Shown in pieces: positions 20,999-32,570 of a stretch of DNA of 64,000 bases. The translations under genes and the position numbers were made by a program. Positions within the stretch are counted from its first letter, which is position 1; each line of letters starts with the position of its first letter. The notes under the pieces were generated by a model, which saw only the letters and a list, made by a program, of their open reading frames with translations, had not been told where the DNA came from and searched no databases. Where the stretch lies: assembly GCA_009363875.1 (NCBI GenBank), contig CM018685.1:66971933-67035932 (forward strand). The letters are read 5' to 3'. Source of the DNA: Mikania micrantha. Its lineage: Eukaryota > Streptophyta > Magnoliopsida > Asterales > Asteraceae.

Positions 20999-23754
20999 GA
21001 TATGATTGAGATTGGCACTCCATGTCGAGTGACCACTTCCTTAAGATAGATGCGTGTGAGTTTGTCTAGCTTGTCAGTCTCCTTGATGGGTAGGAAGTAT
21101 GCGGACTTTGTTAGTCGGTCTACGATAACCCAGATGGTGTCGCAACCACTTGCCGTTTTAGGCAGTTTAGTTATGAAGTCCATGGAAATCTGTTCCCATT
21201 TCCACATTGGTAGTTCAGGTTGTTGAAGTAACCCTGATGGCTTCTGGTACTCAACTTTGACTTTTGAGCATGTTAGGCATTTACTCACGTATGTTGCTAT
21301 CTCGGCTTTCATGTTTGGCCACCAGTAGGTTGTCTTCAGATCATGATACATTTTGTCAGAGCCCGGATGTATGGAATACCGGCTCTTGTGAGCTTCGTCC
21401 ATCACTACTTCTCTCAATCCTCCGTAGCGTGGAATCCAGATTCGATCCATTAAATAGTAAGCTCCGTCGTCTTTTGCCTTTATTTGCTTATTCATGCCAC
21501 GCATGGCTTCAAGAGTGAGGTTTTCAGTTTTCAGAGCCTCCTGTTGTGCTATCCGAATTTGATTCGGCAGTTCAGAATGGATCGTGAGTTGTAGTGCGCG
21601 CACGCGTTTTGTCGTTTCTTTCCGACTCAACGCGTCGGCCACTACGTTTGCCTTACCGGGGTGGTACTTGATAGCACAATCATAATCGCCGATGAGTTCG
21701 ACCCATCTTCGCTGTATCATGTTTAGTTCCTTCTGATCGAAGATGTGTTGTAGGCTCTTATGATCGGTAAAGATAGTGCATCTCGTGCCATACAAGTAGT
21801 GTCGCCAGATCTTCAAAGCAAACACCACGGCTCCCAACTCAAGGTCATGAGTCGTGTAGTTCTTCTCATGCACCTTCAGTTGGCGTGAAGCGTATGCTAT
21901 CACTTTCTCGCGTTGCATCAGCACGCAACCGAGTCCTTGTTTCGAAGCGTCGCAATACACCACGAAGTCATCACATCCTTCCGGTAGGGATAGGATGGGT
22001 GCAGTGCATAGTTTCTGTTTCAACAGGTTGAAAGCAACTTCTTGTTTGTCTCCCCAATCGAACTTTTTGTCTTTATGTGTCAGGGATGTCAGTGATTGAG
22101 CAATCTTTGAAAATCCCTCAATGAATCTTCTGTAGTACCCGGCCAGACCTAGGAATTGTCGCACCTCCGTCGCAGTCTTGGGTGCTTCCCAGTTCTTGAT
22201 GGCTTCGATCTTAGCTGGGTCTACGTGAATTCCCTGCTCATTAACCACGTGTCCAAGGAATTGGACTTCGCGTATCCAAAAGTCGCATTTTGAAAACTTC
22301 GCGTACAATTGCTCTTTCTTTAGTAATTCCAAAACTAGCTTCAGGTGTTCAGTATGTTCCTCCTGATTCTTTGAATAAATCAGGATGTCGTCAATGAACA
22401 CTATTACGAATTTATCGAGGTAGGGTTTGCACACTCTATTCATGAGATCCATGAATACGGCTGGTGCGTTGGTCAGTCCAAAGGGCATAACCAAGAATTC
22501 GTAGTGTCCGTATCGGGTTCTGAAGGCTGTCTTGGGAATGTCATTCTCTTGTATCCTTAGTTGATGGTAACCCGATCTTAAATCGATTTTCGAATAGTAG
22601 CTTGACCCTTGCAACTGATCAAACAAATCGTCTATTCGTGGTAACGGGTATCGGTTCTTGATCGTCACCTTGTTCAGCTCTCTATAGTGGATGCACATAC
22701 GGAATGATCCGTCTTTCTTCTTTACGAACAAGACCGGTGCTCCCCAAGGTGAGAAGCTCGGTCTGATGAATCCCTTGTCTAACAGCTCTTGTAATTGGTT
22801 AGACAGTTCCTGCATCTCCGTCGGTGCTAGTCGGTATGGAGCTTTGGCGATCGGTGCTGCTCCTGGTGTGAGGTCTATCTGAAACTCGACTTGTCGTTTC
22901 GGAGGTAATCCAGGTAGATCCTCGGGAAATACTTCGGGAAAATTGCGGACTACAACGATGTCCTCAATCTTCCTCTCCTTCTTTGGTTGCTCTGCGATGA
23001 GGGCTAGTATGGCAGTGTATCCCTTTTGTAGGTACTTGTTCGCCTTCATGCATGACATGATGTTCAGAGGTACTCCCCGTCTTTCCCCCTGAATCGAGAC
23101 CCGTTCTCCGTTCTGCAACGTCACTCGTACGATCTTCTCGTTGCATACGATCTCAGCTTGGTTAGCGGATAACCAATCCATTCCAACGACCACATCAAAG
23201 CTTCCGAGAGTCACCGGCATTAAATCGATTTCGAGTTCATGATCCGCCAAAACCATGACGCATCCTCGGAAGATGTGTTGTGTTTCAATCAGTTTGCCGT
23301 CAGCTAACTCTACGGTGTACTTATAATCTAGTGGTGTTGGGGTAATATCTAGTAACTTACTAAACTCACTAGATATAAAGCTTCTATCGGCACCGGTATC
23401 AAATAACATGCTAGCGTAGACATTATTTAAAAGAAACGTACCGGTTACGATGTTCGGGTCATCCTTGGCTTCTCCCGAGCCAATCACAAATGCTCTCCCC
23501 TTGGCCGCTCCTCCTCCGGCCTTCTTCAATTGAGGGCAATCCCTCCTCATGTGGCCCGGCTTGCCACATTCATAACACCCCTTGAGAGTGTTCTGATTGT
23601 TGTTGTTGTTCTGGTTCTGGTTGTGGTTGGGATTGTTGTTGATAGGGAATCTGGATCTGCAGTCTTTGGCCATGTGGCCATGTCTTCCGCACTTCAGGCA
23701 ACGGTATCGCTCACATTGCCCAAAATGATGGTATGAACATCGGTTGCACAGTGG
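20999..23754 (-). pseudogene. gypsy-A gag zinc knuckles, protease, RT, RNase H and first half of integrase
   Basis: Continuous frame from just after the gag nonsense codon to the gypsy-B insertion. It has knuckles CLKCGRHGHMAKDC and CYECGKPGHMRRDC, an Asn/Gln-rich insert, protease LFDTGADRSFIS, a complete RT (FIDDILIYSK), RNase H (YCDASKQGLGCVL, FTDHKSLQH), integrase zinc region (HPGSDKMYHDLKTTYWWPNM) and SMDFITKLPK. One RT residue is odd: CIHYREL, where the family has CIDYREL. The frame then reads into the gypsy-B LTR for about 28 meaningless codons; the true continuation is at 8932-9819. Confidence 0.93.
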
Positions 23755-24490
23755 CTATTTCCCTTGATATACACCCTTCCCCTTGTCATCGGGTTGGGTG
23801 GCAGTGAAAGCTCTGGCAGGTGCAGATCGTTGTTGTTGTTGGGGTTGATGAGATTGGTGGTGGCTGGATTCCCACTTCCTCTTCTGGCTTTCTTGAGGCT
23901 TTAGATGTTCGCTTCGCTTGGGTAGCTTGCCCTGAGCTACCGTCTGGTCGGTTAGTTTGTGAGCCAGTCTGATCAGAGGTTGGATAGTGGTGAGGTCAGA
24001 CGCAGTCACCATGCTTTGAATCTGTTCGGGCAGCCCACTGATGAACTGCTCGATCTTCTTGTATTCCGGCGTTACCATTGCCGGACACAGCTTACACAGC
24101 TCGTGAAATCGAGTGCAGTACTGCTCGATTTCAGATCCCACCATCTTCAGTACCCAGAACTCAGCCTCTAGTTTTCTGATCTCATCGCGAGGACAGTATT
24201 CCTCTTGCAGTAATCGAGTGAAATCAGCCCATGGCATGGAGTTGGCACCGTCCAACCCCAGGGTTTGTACATGGGTATTCCACCATGTGAGGGCTGGTCC
24301 TTCCAGTGTACCAGTTGCGAATTTCACCCGGTTCTCTTCAGTACATTCGCACATGGCGAATACAGACTCCACTTTCTCCACCCAACGGAGCATTCCTACA
24401 GCTCCCTCAGTACCCTTGAATTTGAGCGGGTGGCAGTTCAGGAAGGATTTGAAAGAACATCCTTTGTTGTTATTGCCTTGTGATCCTGTC
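23755..24490 (-). pseudogene. gypsy-A gag (capsid-like part) ending in a nonsense codon
   Basis: Gag domain with GTEGAVGMLRWVEKVESVFA, LEGPALTWWNTHVQTLG, EEYCPRDEIRKLEAEFW and FHELCKLCPAM. The first ATG of the open frame (24393) is internal; in-frame sequence including CSFKSFLNCHPLKFK extends to about 24490, up to a CTGACAG acceptor-like site. The frame stops at TAG (23755-23757), where gypsy-C has Tyr in GKYPLCNRCSYHH. The protein would therefore lack both zinc knuckles and all of pol. Confidence 0.92.
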
Positions 24491-24540
24491 AGTCAGAAAC
24501 CAATGTCGCGTGTTAGAGCGTGTCAGCTATACTACGTTAG

Positions 24541-24711
24541 TCATGTTAGGCGAGTGTTAGTACCGTTGTTAGAGCCACTGGTTTCACTGGCAAGTCGATT
24601 TGCCTCGTACTCCGCCAGTACCTTGTTGACTCGACGGTCAACCATCATCTTGATCACTGCAGCATCCATTGTCCGCCTAGCAGGGCGCGCATGTGGTCCT
24701 CTTCCCGCCAT
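24541..24711 (-). CDS. gypsy-A short N-terminal gag ORF
   Basis: 56-codon frame, MAGRGPHARPARRTMDAAVI to a stop after NNGTNTRLT, basic at the start. It matches the equivalent frames in gypsy-B and gypsy-C and sits just upstream of the main gag frame. It could be a first exon or the upstream frame of gag. Confidence 0.55.
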   Translation of the reverse strand: MAGRGPHARPARRTMDAAVIKMMVDRRVNKVLAEYEANRLASETSGSNNGTNTRLT

Positions 24712-25036
24712 AGATATTCTCTATACGGAAGGGATAGAATGTTAGTAAGTCAGAATGTTAGTCACATGTTGTGTCGGAAGTCAGATCATATGTCATGTTA
24801 GTTGTCAAGTCAAAGCAATCATGGTCAACATGTAATAAGTAAGACGAAACATAATTCTCATTAATAATAAGATTGAAGTACAATAACTTTTCAAAGGAAA
24901 TACATAATAAGTTCTTCGAGCACATCCCGCTCGTCTAGGCCAAAATAAAGAAAGTACAAAACACAACAGTCCTCTAATCCGAATCCATAGAGACGTGTGA
25001 AATATCGCTAGCAGCGTCTCCGTCATCATCATCCTC

Positions 25037-25729
25037 CTACGGATCCTCATTAGGATCCTCATCAAAGTCTTCTTCTTCGAGGTCCTCGGCCTCGAATTCT
25101 GGACCATCCTCCTGTGGTGGTTCCTCAATAAACTGTGCAGCCCATGCGTTAAGCATGGCATCACTGGCCTGCACCATCGCCTGAGTCTCGGTTATGTCTG
25201 TCCGATTCTCAGTGATGCGTACATCATGCTCCTGCATGACATCAACGATCTGTCCGTGCTGGGTCATCAGTTGAGACACTTGGAGACGTAGAGTCTCCAC
25301 CTGTGCCTCCAGCCTGTCGTTGCGTTCCTCCAGTCTATCGTTCTGCCTCTCCAGTCGATCGTTCTTCTCGCGAAGAACTCGAACCTCGTCTGACAGTTCG
25401 CCACTCCTCATGGCCTCCCGTCGAGAAAATGCCACGTGGGCAGCGAATGCCTGCTCCAGCGGCACTCCGAGTGGGGGCAGTCGGTGATCGGTCGGCGCGT
25501 CACTGCGATACCGGGGTGTAGGTACCCTCTCGGCTATGATCCAACCTCGGATGACCTGCGGGAGCCATCCCCAATACCGAGCTCGCTCCGCGTGTCGAGC
25601 CCGTCTATCCATCTCTGCGTCAACCTGGGCTACGATATCGTCGATCAGTCGCCGACTCTCTGCCGCCAAATCATCTGTGCCCGTGGGTCTAGCTGCGCTC
25701 CTGTTAGCGTTGCTGTTGTTGTCGGCCAT
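25037..25729 (-). pseudogene. gypsy-A extra ORF upstream of gag (shortened by a nonsense codon)
   Basis: 230 codons from MADNNSNANRSAARP. Motifs shared with the gypsy-B and -C ORFs: WGWLP, GWIIAERVP, LPPLGVPLEQAFAAHVA, a heptad coiled coil (REKNDRLERQNDRLEERNDR), MVQASDAMLNAWAAQFIEE and EDLEEEDFDEDPNEDP. A TAG at 25037-25039 removes the last 20 residues that gypsy-C retains (GAG to TAG on the coding strand, in CCTACGG versus CCTCCGG on the plus strand). Function unknown. Confidence 0.7.
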
Positions 25730-25868
25730 CCTGTAAATTTCACGTTAGTAAGCAACAGTTCAATAAGTAACAATGCCATCAATGTGCAAGTTCTACGTGT
25801 AGTGTCTAGAGTTGAGCAATGGCTATAGTCTAAGTTTACTACATGCAAACCTAGTTCCCTATAACCAA

Positions 25869-25881
25869 GGCTCTGATACCA
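25869..25881 (-). other. Primer binding site of gypsy-A
   Basis: The minus strand reads TGGTATCAGAGCC, complementary to the 3' end of initiator tRNA-Met, 3 bases inside the 5' LTR. Confidence 0.92.
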
Positions 25882-26859
25882 GTCTGTCACACCCCCAAAT
25901 TCCCACTCGTGGTGTCAGTCCACGTGGGTGTGACGTGTCCAGAATCACAGCTCAAGGTCATATAGAACAACTCTATATGCGTTTACAAATCCAAGTTTGA
26001 CACATACACTTGATAAAATAGTTTGCAGCGGAAAATAAAGTTATCATAACATGTAGCGGAAAGATAGTTGTTTACACAGCGGAAATTAAATTGTCAACAC
26101 AACATTGTTTAAACATAACCCAAAAGTAATTGTTTTTCAAAAGACTGATAACATGAATGCGGGATCCTATGCCCATAATCCCTAATGTGCATTCCTGCTC
26201 CGTAGTCAGCTAGTTACCTGAGAATACAAGTTAGAAAAAGTGTCAACACAATGGTTGGTGAGTTCACAGGTTTTGATATACATATAGTAAGAAAGTGTGT
26301 CATGCTGTTTATCAAATGTTAGTACCGAGCCCTAGGCCCAAAGTGTCAGCGCGTCACTACCGAACTAGACTTGTTTGTACTTGCCTCCGCTATGCCTCGT
26401 ATGCATAGCAAGTTAGGTCAGAGTTTGCACGGGTTATGACATCCAGTCAACATAGTGCCCCGTGGGGTTAGTCATTCCCTAATGGATCCATCCAAATCTA
26501 CCACGTTGTTTGTACATTAACGGTAAGACTTTGTGAGGGCTTGTTACGAGTTCAACACTTAATGTTTGTCCAATAAACCAGCATACACAAAAATGTTTGT
26601 AATAGCAATAATGTTTGACTCGATGCAACTAGTATTCTCCCCCTATTTAAAAGCGTTTGAAAAAGAGTAAAGAGGGGCCGTAAACTCACCTTATTGATGT
26701 AAGTAGCAAGTAAGCGTAAGCTCCTGATGTAGTAGCACGTGTCGGTCACCGGCAACCTATATCGTATACCGTACGTGAGTTCGTGTAGGTGACAGTGCTA
26801 GTGTTTGTGTTAGTGCTCGTGTTTGTGTCCAACAACCCTCGGTTGTTCATGTTTGTCCG

Positions 26860-27005
26860 TGTCGGTCCACAATGACCGTGTTTGCTCGTGTTGGTCCACA
26901 TAGACCGTGTTTGACCGTGTTGGTCCACATTGACCGTGTTTGACCGTGTTTGTCCACATTGACCGTGTTTGACCGTGTTTGACCAAAGTTGACCGTGTCA
27001 AGTCA
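26860..27005. repeat. TTGACC-rich minisatellite in gypsy-A 5' LTR
   Basis: About five imperfect copies of a 25-29 bp unit built from GTCCACATTGACCGTGTTTG. Shorter versions with different unit order are in the gypsy-B and gypsy-C LTRs at the same place, so copy number has changed between families. It lies in the presumed R/U5 transcript region on the element strand. Confidence 0.8.
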
Positions 27006-27106
27006 ACGACCCGTTGGTGAACCGTGTGCCGGTTAGTGAATCGTGTAGCAGTCGTGTAAGTGTTTGTCGTGCGCAAAACGCGTAAATCGCGTCTATGGAC
27101 AACTTA

Positions 27107-27115
27107 CTATTTATA
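27107..27115 (-). promoter_or_regulatory. Probable TATA box of gypsy-A 5' LTR
   Basis: TATAAATAG on the minus strand, in the stem of the perfect hairpin CTTACTAT-TT-ATAGTAAG. A second perfect hairpin, TTTCCAT-TT-ATGGAAA, follows directly. Confidence 0.6.
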
Positions 27116-28892
27116 GTAAGTTTCCATTTATGGAAAGTTCACATAGCATATCGGTGTTAGAGTTCTAGCATGCTCAATGGTCCTACGGGGTCATGTTAAC
27201 ACATAGCACATTATCATACAAGTTCATATACGTCGTTTATAGCATGTTAGTGCACAAAAGTTTCCTAAAATGGAAAGTTTCCATTTTTAGCATACGTGAC
27301 ATCGGAAACCATCTAACTTAGCATCTAAACATCATATTATATCATAATAAATCATTTAGCATGCTCAAGTCATTCAACATATTCCTAAGTCGGTTTTTGT
27401 AACAATAAAGTTACTAAATATAGTAACTTTCTAGTTTTTCATAGAAATAACCATTTTAACATTTCTAAACCAATTTTCATATCACCAAACATCACAATCT
27501 ATCTTCTAACAACATTTAATCATGTCATTATAATCAAATTCATCATCTATCAACATCTTGACCAAAAAAGTTACTAAAAATAGTAACAATGCCAAATATG
27601 ACTACAAACATCATCCAATCATTTTCTAACAACTCAAATCATCATATTATCATCCTAACAACAATTCTACATACATGCATGTCCATAATTTCCATCAAAT
27701 CATCATCTTGTAAAATAAAAGTTACTATAAATAGAAAGATTCATAAAAATCATAGTTTTAATCATTTCAACACCATCTAAACATGTAAGCATCCTCCAAC
27801 AACATCAAGATGCATATCTAATTATTGAAAATCATCCCACATGTCATGGATCATACATGCATGTGGGTTTTTCATCGAGTCAAGACCAAATAACACATAT
27901 TAATGACTCACATCATCATGGATCGTCACGAAATGCATTCTAATCATGTTAGATCATCATAAATCACCTTAAAATCAACAAACCCAAAAGTAAACTTCGT
28001 GTATGTGCACTATAGGTGCTTGCATGTGTGATTCATGTATTGCATGTGTGTGTAGAAGTGAGAATAGTGCATTGTAAACTACAAGAAGCATTGAACTACC
28101 TTCCCAAGCTCTTTAGATCACTGAGATGATGCACTAGCAGCTCTATAATCTTCTGGTTCGTTGGATTCGACAGAAATCAAGAAGATGGTGGTGATGGATG
28201 CTCCCTAGAGGTCTTCTTTCAATGATCTCAAGCTTCCAAGGGGTGTAAAAATGGCTTCCAATGGAGGAGAGGGGTTGTAACAGAGGATTGAGGTTGAAGA
28301 TGGTCGAGTGGTTGAGTATGAGTTCGGATATAATGAGTGAAAGGAGTAGTGTAGGCCAAATGATGATCTTGGGAGCTTAAAAAGCTGTTTTGCGACTCTG
28401 GCGCCCCAGGCGTATCGCCTGGCGTGGGTGGACATCTCCTGTCGTTACGCGCGGATGGGCAGACATGCTAGGCGCCTTTTGTGTCCCGCGCGCATCGCCT
28501 ATCGTGGGCGTCTCGGGTCAGGCGTACCGCCTGGCCTAAATGTCAAGCCCAATAAGCTTGTTTTGTTGTTCTGGGCCCATTCTCGCCCTTTTCTCGACTG
28601 TAGAACATCATTCGTGCGTCGTTTGGACTCTAATAGTCAGTTATTAGCCATAATTCGCTTGTGAAGTGCTTCTGTGCTTAAGTGCTGTGTTGTTCACCAA
28701 CGTTCGCGTGTTTTGACACGTGTGTGCTGTTTGTCGATAATTCCACGAATTATCTAGTCGTATGCCAGTGTTTGTACTGTCGTGCCACGTGTCACACTAA
28801 ATTAATCTAATTCTAGTGCCACGTGTACATAATGTATTTAAATAAACATTTAAATAAATAAGATGCTGACCTGGAAATTACGGGGTGTCACA

Positions 28893-29551
28893 TTTAGTGA
28901 AAGAAAGTATACTTGTGCAAGTTTTATAACATTCAAGAAACCAATTATCATTCCTAATCTCATGGCATAATCTTATAAACAAGTTGTAAGATTATAAACA
29001 AATGCTTGATCATGGTTTTCCAACATAGTATGATTAAACATTCATCATTCTTGAACACTAATCAACCTACACAAATTTACAACATCATTGGAATACAATC
29101 ATAACTTCATCTTGAATCTTGACATAAACCCATTTGACCAATTCATAAAATCATCATCACATAAACAAAAGTTTCATCATAATCTAGACAATGAAGTGTT
29201 TAGCCCATAAGGCTTACAAGAACAATAACAAAGTAGCTAGAATTAACAAGAAACATGATTAAAATAACAAAATGCAAACCACTAGCAAGCAAGGATTGAA
29301 ACAAGATGGTGTTGGATGCTCCTTGAATCTTCAAAACCTTCACAATCTCCTTTGGATAGCCTTAAGAAATCTGGACAGAAGGTATTTTTGCTCCAGGAAG
29401 TCCCACCACTTGAAATGAGGTGAAAAGCTGAATTTATAGAAATTCTGGAACTTGGCACGGTCGTGCACCATAGGTGCACGGTCGTGCAAGGTGCTACAGT
29501 ACTTCACTTTTGGTCTGGGACGGTTGTCGAAGTTGCCATTTTCAGCTAAGT
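28893..29551. other. Non-coding spacer between gypsy-A and gypsy-C (possible older LTR fragment)
   Basis: 659 bp, AT-rich, no supportable ORF. Phrases such as AAGATGGTGTTGGATGCTCC resemble the AAGATGGTGGTGATGGATGCTCC part of the gypsy LTRs, so it may be a piece of a more diverged LTR into which A and C inserted. It contains two copies of GCACGGTCGTGCA (29455-29467 and 29476-29488), each with palindromic ends. Confidence 0.5.
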
Positions 29552-32535
29552 TGTCACACCCCCAATTTCCCACTCGCGGCGTATGTCCACGTGGGTGTGA
29601 CGTGTCCAGAATCACAGCTCAAGGTCATATAGAACAACTCTATATGCGTATATAAATCCAAGTTTGACACATACACACTATAAAATAGTTTGCAGCGGAA
29701 TGAAGTTATCATATCATAATGCAGCGGAAAATCAAGTGTTTGACAAATTGCAGCGGAAATGTAAATAGTTCAACGCAACATTGTTTAACCAAAATAAAAG
29801 TAAATTGTTTCTGAAATAACAAGACAGTATGCATGTAGTTCCTAATGCTCGTTCCTTAGATTGTGCATCCCTGTCCTCCTGCTAGCCATACTAGTTACCT
29901 GAGAATACAAGTTTGAAAAGTGTCAACACAATGGTTGGTGAGTTCACAGGTTTTGATATACATATAGTAAGAAAGTGTGTCATGCTGTTTATCAAATGTT
30001 AGTACCGAGCCCTAGGCCCAAAGTGTCAGTGCGTCACTACCGAACTAGACTTGTTTGTACTTGCCTCCGCTATGCCTCGTATGCATAGCAAGTTAGGTCA
30101 GAGTTTGCACGGGTTATGACATCCAGTCAACATAGTGCCCCGTGGGGTTAGTCATTCCCTAATGGATCCATCCAAATCTACCACGTTGTTCGTACATTAA
30201 CGGTAAGACTTTGTGAGGGCTTATCACGAGTTCAACACTTAATGTTTGTTCAATAAACCAGCATACACAAAATGTTTGTACAGTAATAGATGTTTGACTC
30301 GATGTAACTAGTATTCTCCCCCTATTTAAAAGCGTTTGAAAAGAGTAAAGAGGGGCCGTAAACTCACCTTAGTGATTCAAGTAGCAAGTAGCAAGTAGCG
30401 TAAGCTCCTGGTGTAGTAGCACGTGTCGGTCACCGGCAACCTATATCGTATACCGTACGTGAGTTTGTGTAAGTGATCGTGCTAGTGTTTGTGTTAGTAC
30501 TCGTGTTTGTGTCCGACAACCCTTGGTTGTTCATGTTTGTCCGTGTCGGTCCAAAATGACCGTGTTTGCTCGTGTTGGTCCTCAACGACCGTGTTTGACC
30601 ATGTTTGACCAAAGTTGACCGTGTTTGACTAAAGTTGACCGTGTTTGACTAAAGTTGACCGTGTCAAGTCAACGACCCGTTGGTGAACCGTGTGACGATT
30701 TGTGAATCGTGTAGCAATCGTGTAAGTGTTTGTCGTGTGCAAAACGCGTAAATCGCGTCTATGGACAACTTACTATTTATAGTAAGTTTCCATTTATGGA
30801 AAGTTCACAAAGCAATAGGGTTTTATAGTTCTAGCATGTTCAATAGTCCTACGGGATCATGTTAACACATAGCACATCATCATACGGATTCACATAAGTC
30901 GTTTATAACATGTTAGTGCACAAAAGTTTCCTAAAATGGAAAGTTTCCATTTATTGCATCCGTGATATCGGAAACCATCTAACTTAGCATCTAATCAACA
31001 TATTATGTCATAACAAGTCATCTAGCATGTTCAAATCATACAAAATGTTCTCGAGTCGGTTTTTGTAACAATAAAGTTACTAAAAATAGTAACTTTGTAG
31101 TTTTGCATAGAAATAACAATTCTTATATTTCTAAACCAATTTTCATGTCACCTATCATCATAATATGTCATCTAACAACATTTAATCTTGTCAACATAAC
31201 CGATTTCATCACCTATCAACATTCTAACTAGAAAAGTTACTAAAAATAGTTACAATGACAAGTATGACTACAAACATCATCAAAACCACTTTCTAACAAT
31301 CAAATCATCATATTATCATCCTAACAACAATTCTACATACATGCATGCTCATCATCTTCACCAAATCACCATCTTGTAACATAAAAGTTACTAAAAATAG
31401 AAATAGTCCTCAATAAACCATTTTAACATCATCTAATCATGAAATCATCACCCAATATCATCAAGTAACATATCTACATACTCATAATCATTCTAACCAT
31501 CATGGATCATACATGCATGTCATTATTTCATCAAGTCAAGACCAAATCATGACACTTACATAAGCACATCATCATGGATCGTCATGAAAGATTATCTAAA
31601 CATCATAGATCATCCTAAAACATATTTAAATCAACAAACCCAGATCATAATCTCGTGCATGTGCATTCAAAGTGCTTGCATGTGAGATTTAGCACATGCA
31701 TGTGGGTATAATGGTGATTTTAAGCCATAAGGGATGCATAGATTACCTTCTAAGGTTCTAAGAAGCACTAAGATGATGATGAACAGCTTCTGGGTCTCCT
31801 AGACAGCAAGAAATCGTAGCAATGGCAGGGAGATGTCGAATCTTCGAGCTTCAAAGTGGTTAACAAGCTCCAATCTCCAACTCTAAGCTTCAAGAATGCT
31901 CACAATGGCTTCTAATGGCTTCCAGGGGTGAGTTGCAGGTGGATTGGGGAAGAAGAAGTCGAATGATGACTGATGAACTCGGGGAAAGTGTGTAGAGTAG
32001 GATAGAAATGATTTTCTTGGATAAATAAAGATTTTTGCGTGCTACGCTGCCAGGCGTAACGCCTGACGTGGGGGGAATGGATCTGTCGTTACGCGCGGAT
32101 GGGCAGACATGCTGGGCGCCTTTTGTGTCCCGCGCGCATCGCCTGTCGTGGGAGCTCCGGGTCTGGCGTACCGCCTGGCCCAAATGTAAGGCCCAATAAG
32201 CTTGTTTTGTTGTTCTGGGCCCATTCTTGCCCGTTTCTCGATCGTAGAACATCGTTCGAGCGTCGTTTGAACTCTATTGGTCAATTATTAGTCATAATTG
32301 ACTTGTGAAGTGTTTCGTGCTTAAGTGTTGTGATGTTCACCAACGTTCGTGCGTTTTGACGCGTGTGTGCTGTTTCTCGATAATTCTTCGAATTATCTAG
32401 TCATGTGTCAGTGTTCGTACTGTCGTGCCACGTGTCACACTAAATTAAGTTAATTCTAGCGCCACGTGTACATAATGCATTTAAATAAATATTTAAATAA
32501 ATAATAAGCTGACCTGGAATTTACGGGGTGTCACA
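29552..32535 (-). repeat. 3' LTR of gypsy-C
   Basis: 2984 bp, TGTCACACCCCC to CGGGGTGTCACA on the plus strand; nearly identical to 54591-57565. TATA candidate at 30773-30781. No gene; GC-rich palindrome block at about 32045-32180. The left flank is TAAGT (29547-29551); no matching duplication follows the partner LTR, because another internal region follows it. Confidence 0.94.
30773..30781 (-). promoter_or_regulatory. Probable TATA box of gypsy-C 3' LTR
   Basis: TATAAATAG on the minus strand in CTTACTATTTATAGTAAG, followed by the TTTCCATTTATGGAAA hairpin, as in gypsy-A. Confidence 0.58.
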
Positions 32536-32546
32536 TCCTCCCCATG
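32536..32546 (-). other. Polypurine tract of gypsy-C
   Basis: CATGGGGAGGA on the minus strand directly before the 3' LTR, identical to gypsy-A. Confidence 0.75.
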
Positions 32547-32570
32547 TTAGAAAGAATTTCGTCCCGAAAT

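Larger units (their letters stand above)
7599..28892 (-). mobile_element. gypsy-A: Ty3/gypsy chromovirus-like retrotransposon, split by gypsy-B
   Basis: Minus-strand element: 5' LTR 25885-28892, primer site, extra ORF, gag, pol, polypurine tract and partial 3' LTR 7599-8896. Gypsy-B (9820-20998) sits inside the integrase region, flanked by GATAT on both sides, and copia-1 sits in the 3' LTR. The order PR-RT-RH-IN followed by a chromodomain-like tail points to a chromovirus; by eye it is closest to the Tekay/Del branch. A nonsense codon in gag (23755-23757) and another in the extra ORF make this copy defective. Confidence 0.92.
25885..28892 (-). repeat. 5' LTR of gypsy-A (complete)
   Basis: 3008 bp from TGTCACACCCCC to CGGGGTGTCACA on the plus strand. 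It is the complete reference for the interrupted 3' LTR. It contains TATAAATAG at 27107-27115, a TTGACC-rich minisatellite (about 26860-27005), AT-rich hairpins, a GC-rich palindrome block (28400-28535) and two CACGTG G-boxes near the right end. No gene. The first bases outside (TTTAG, 28893-28897) are the expected target duplication; its partner lies outside the window. Confidence 0.94.
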
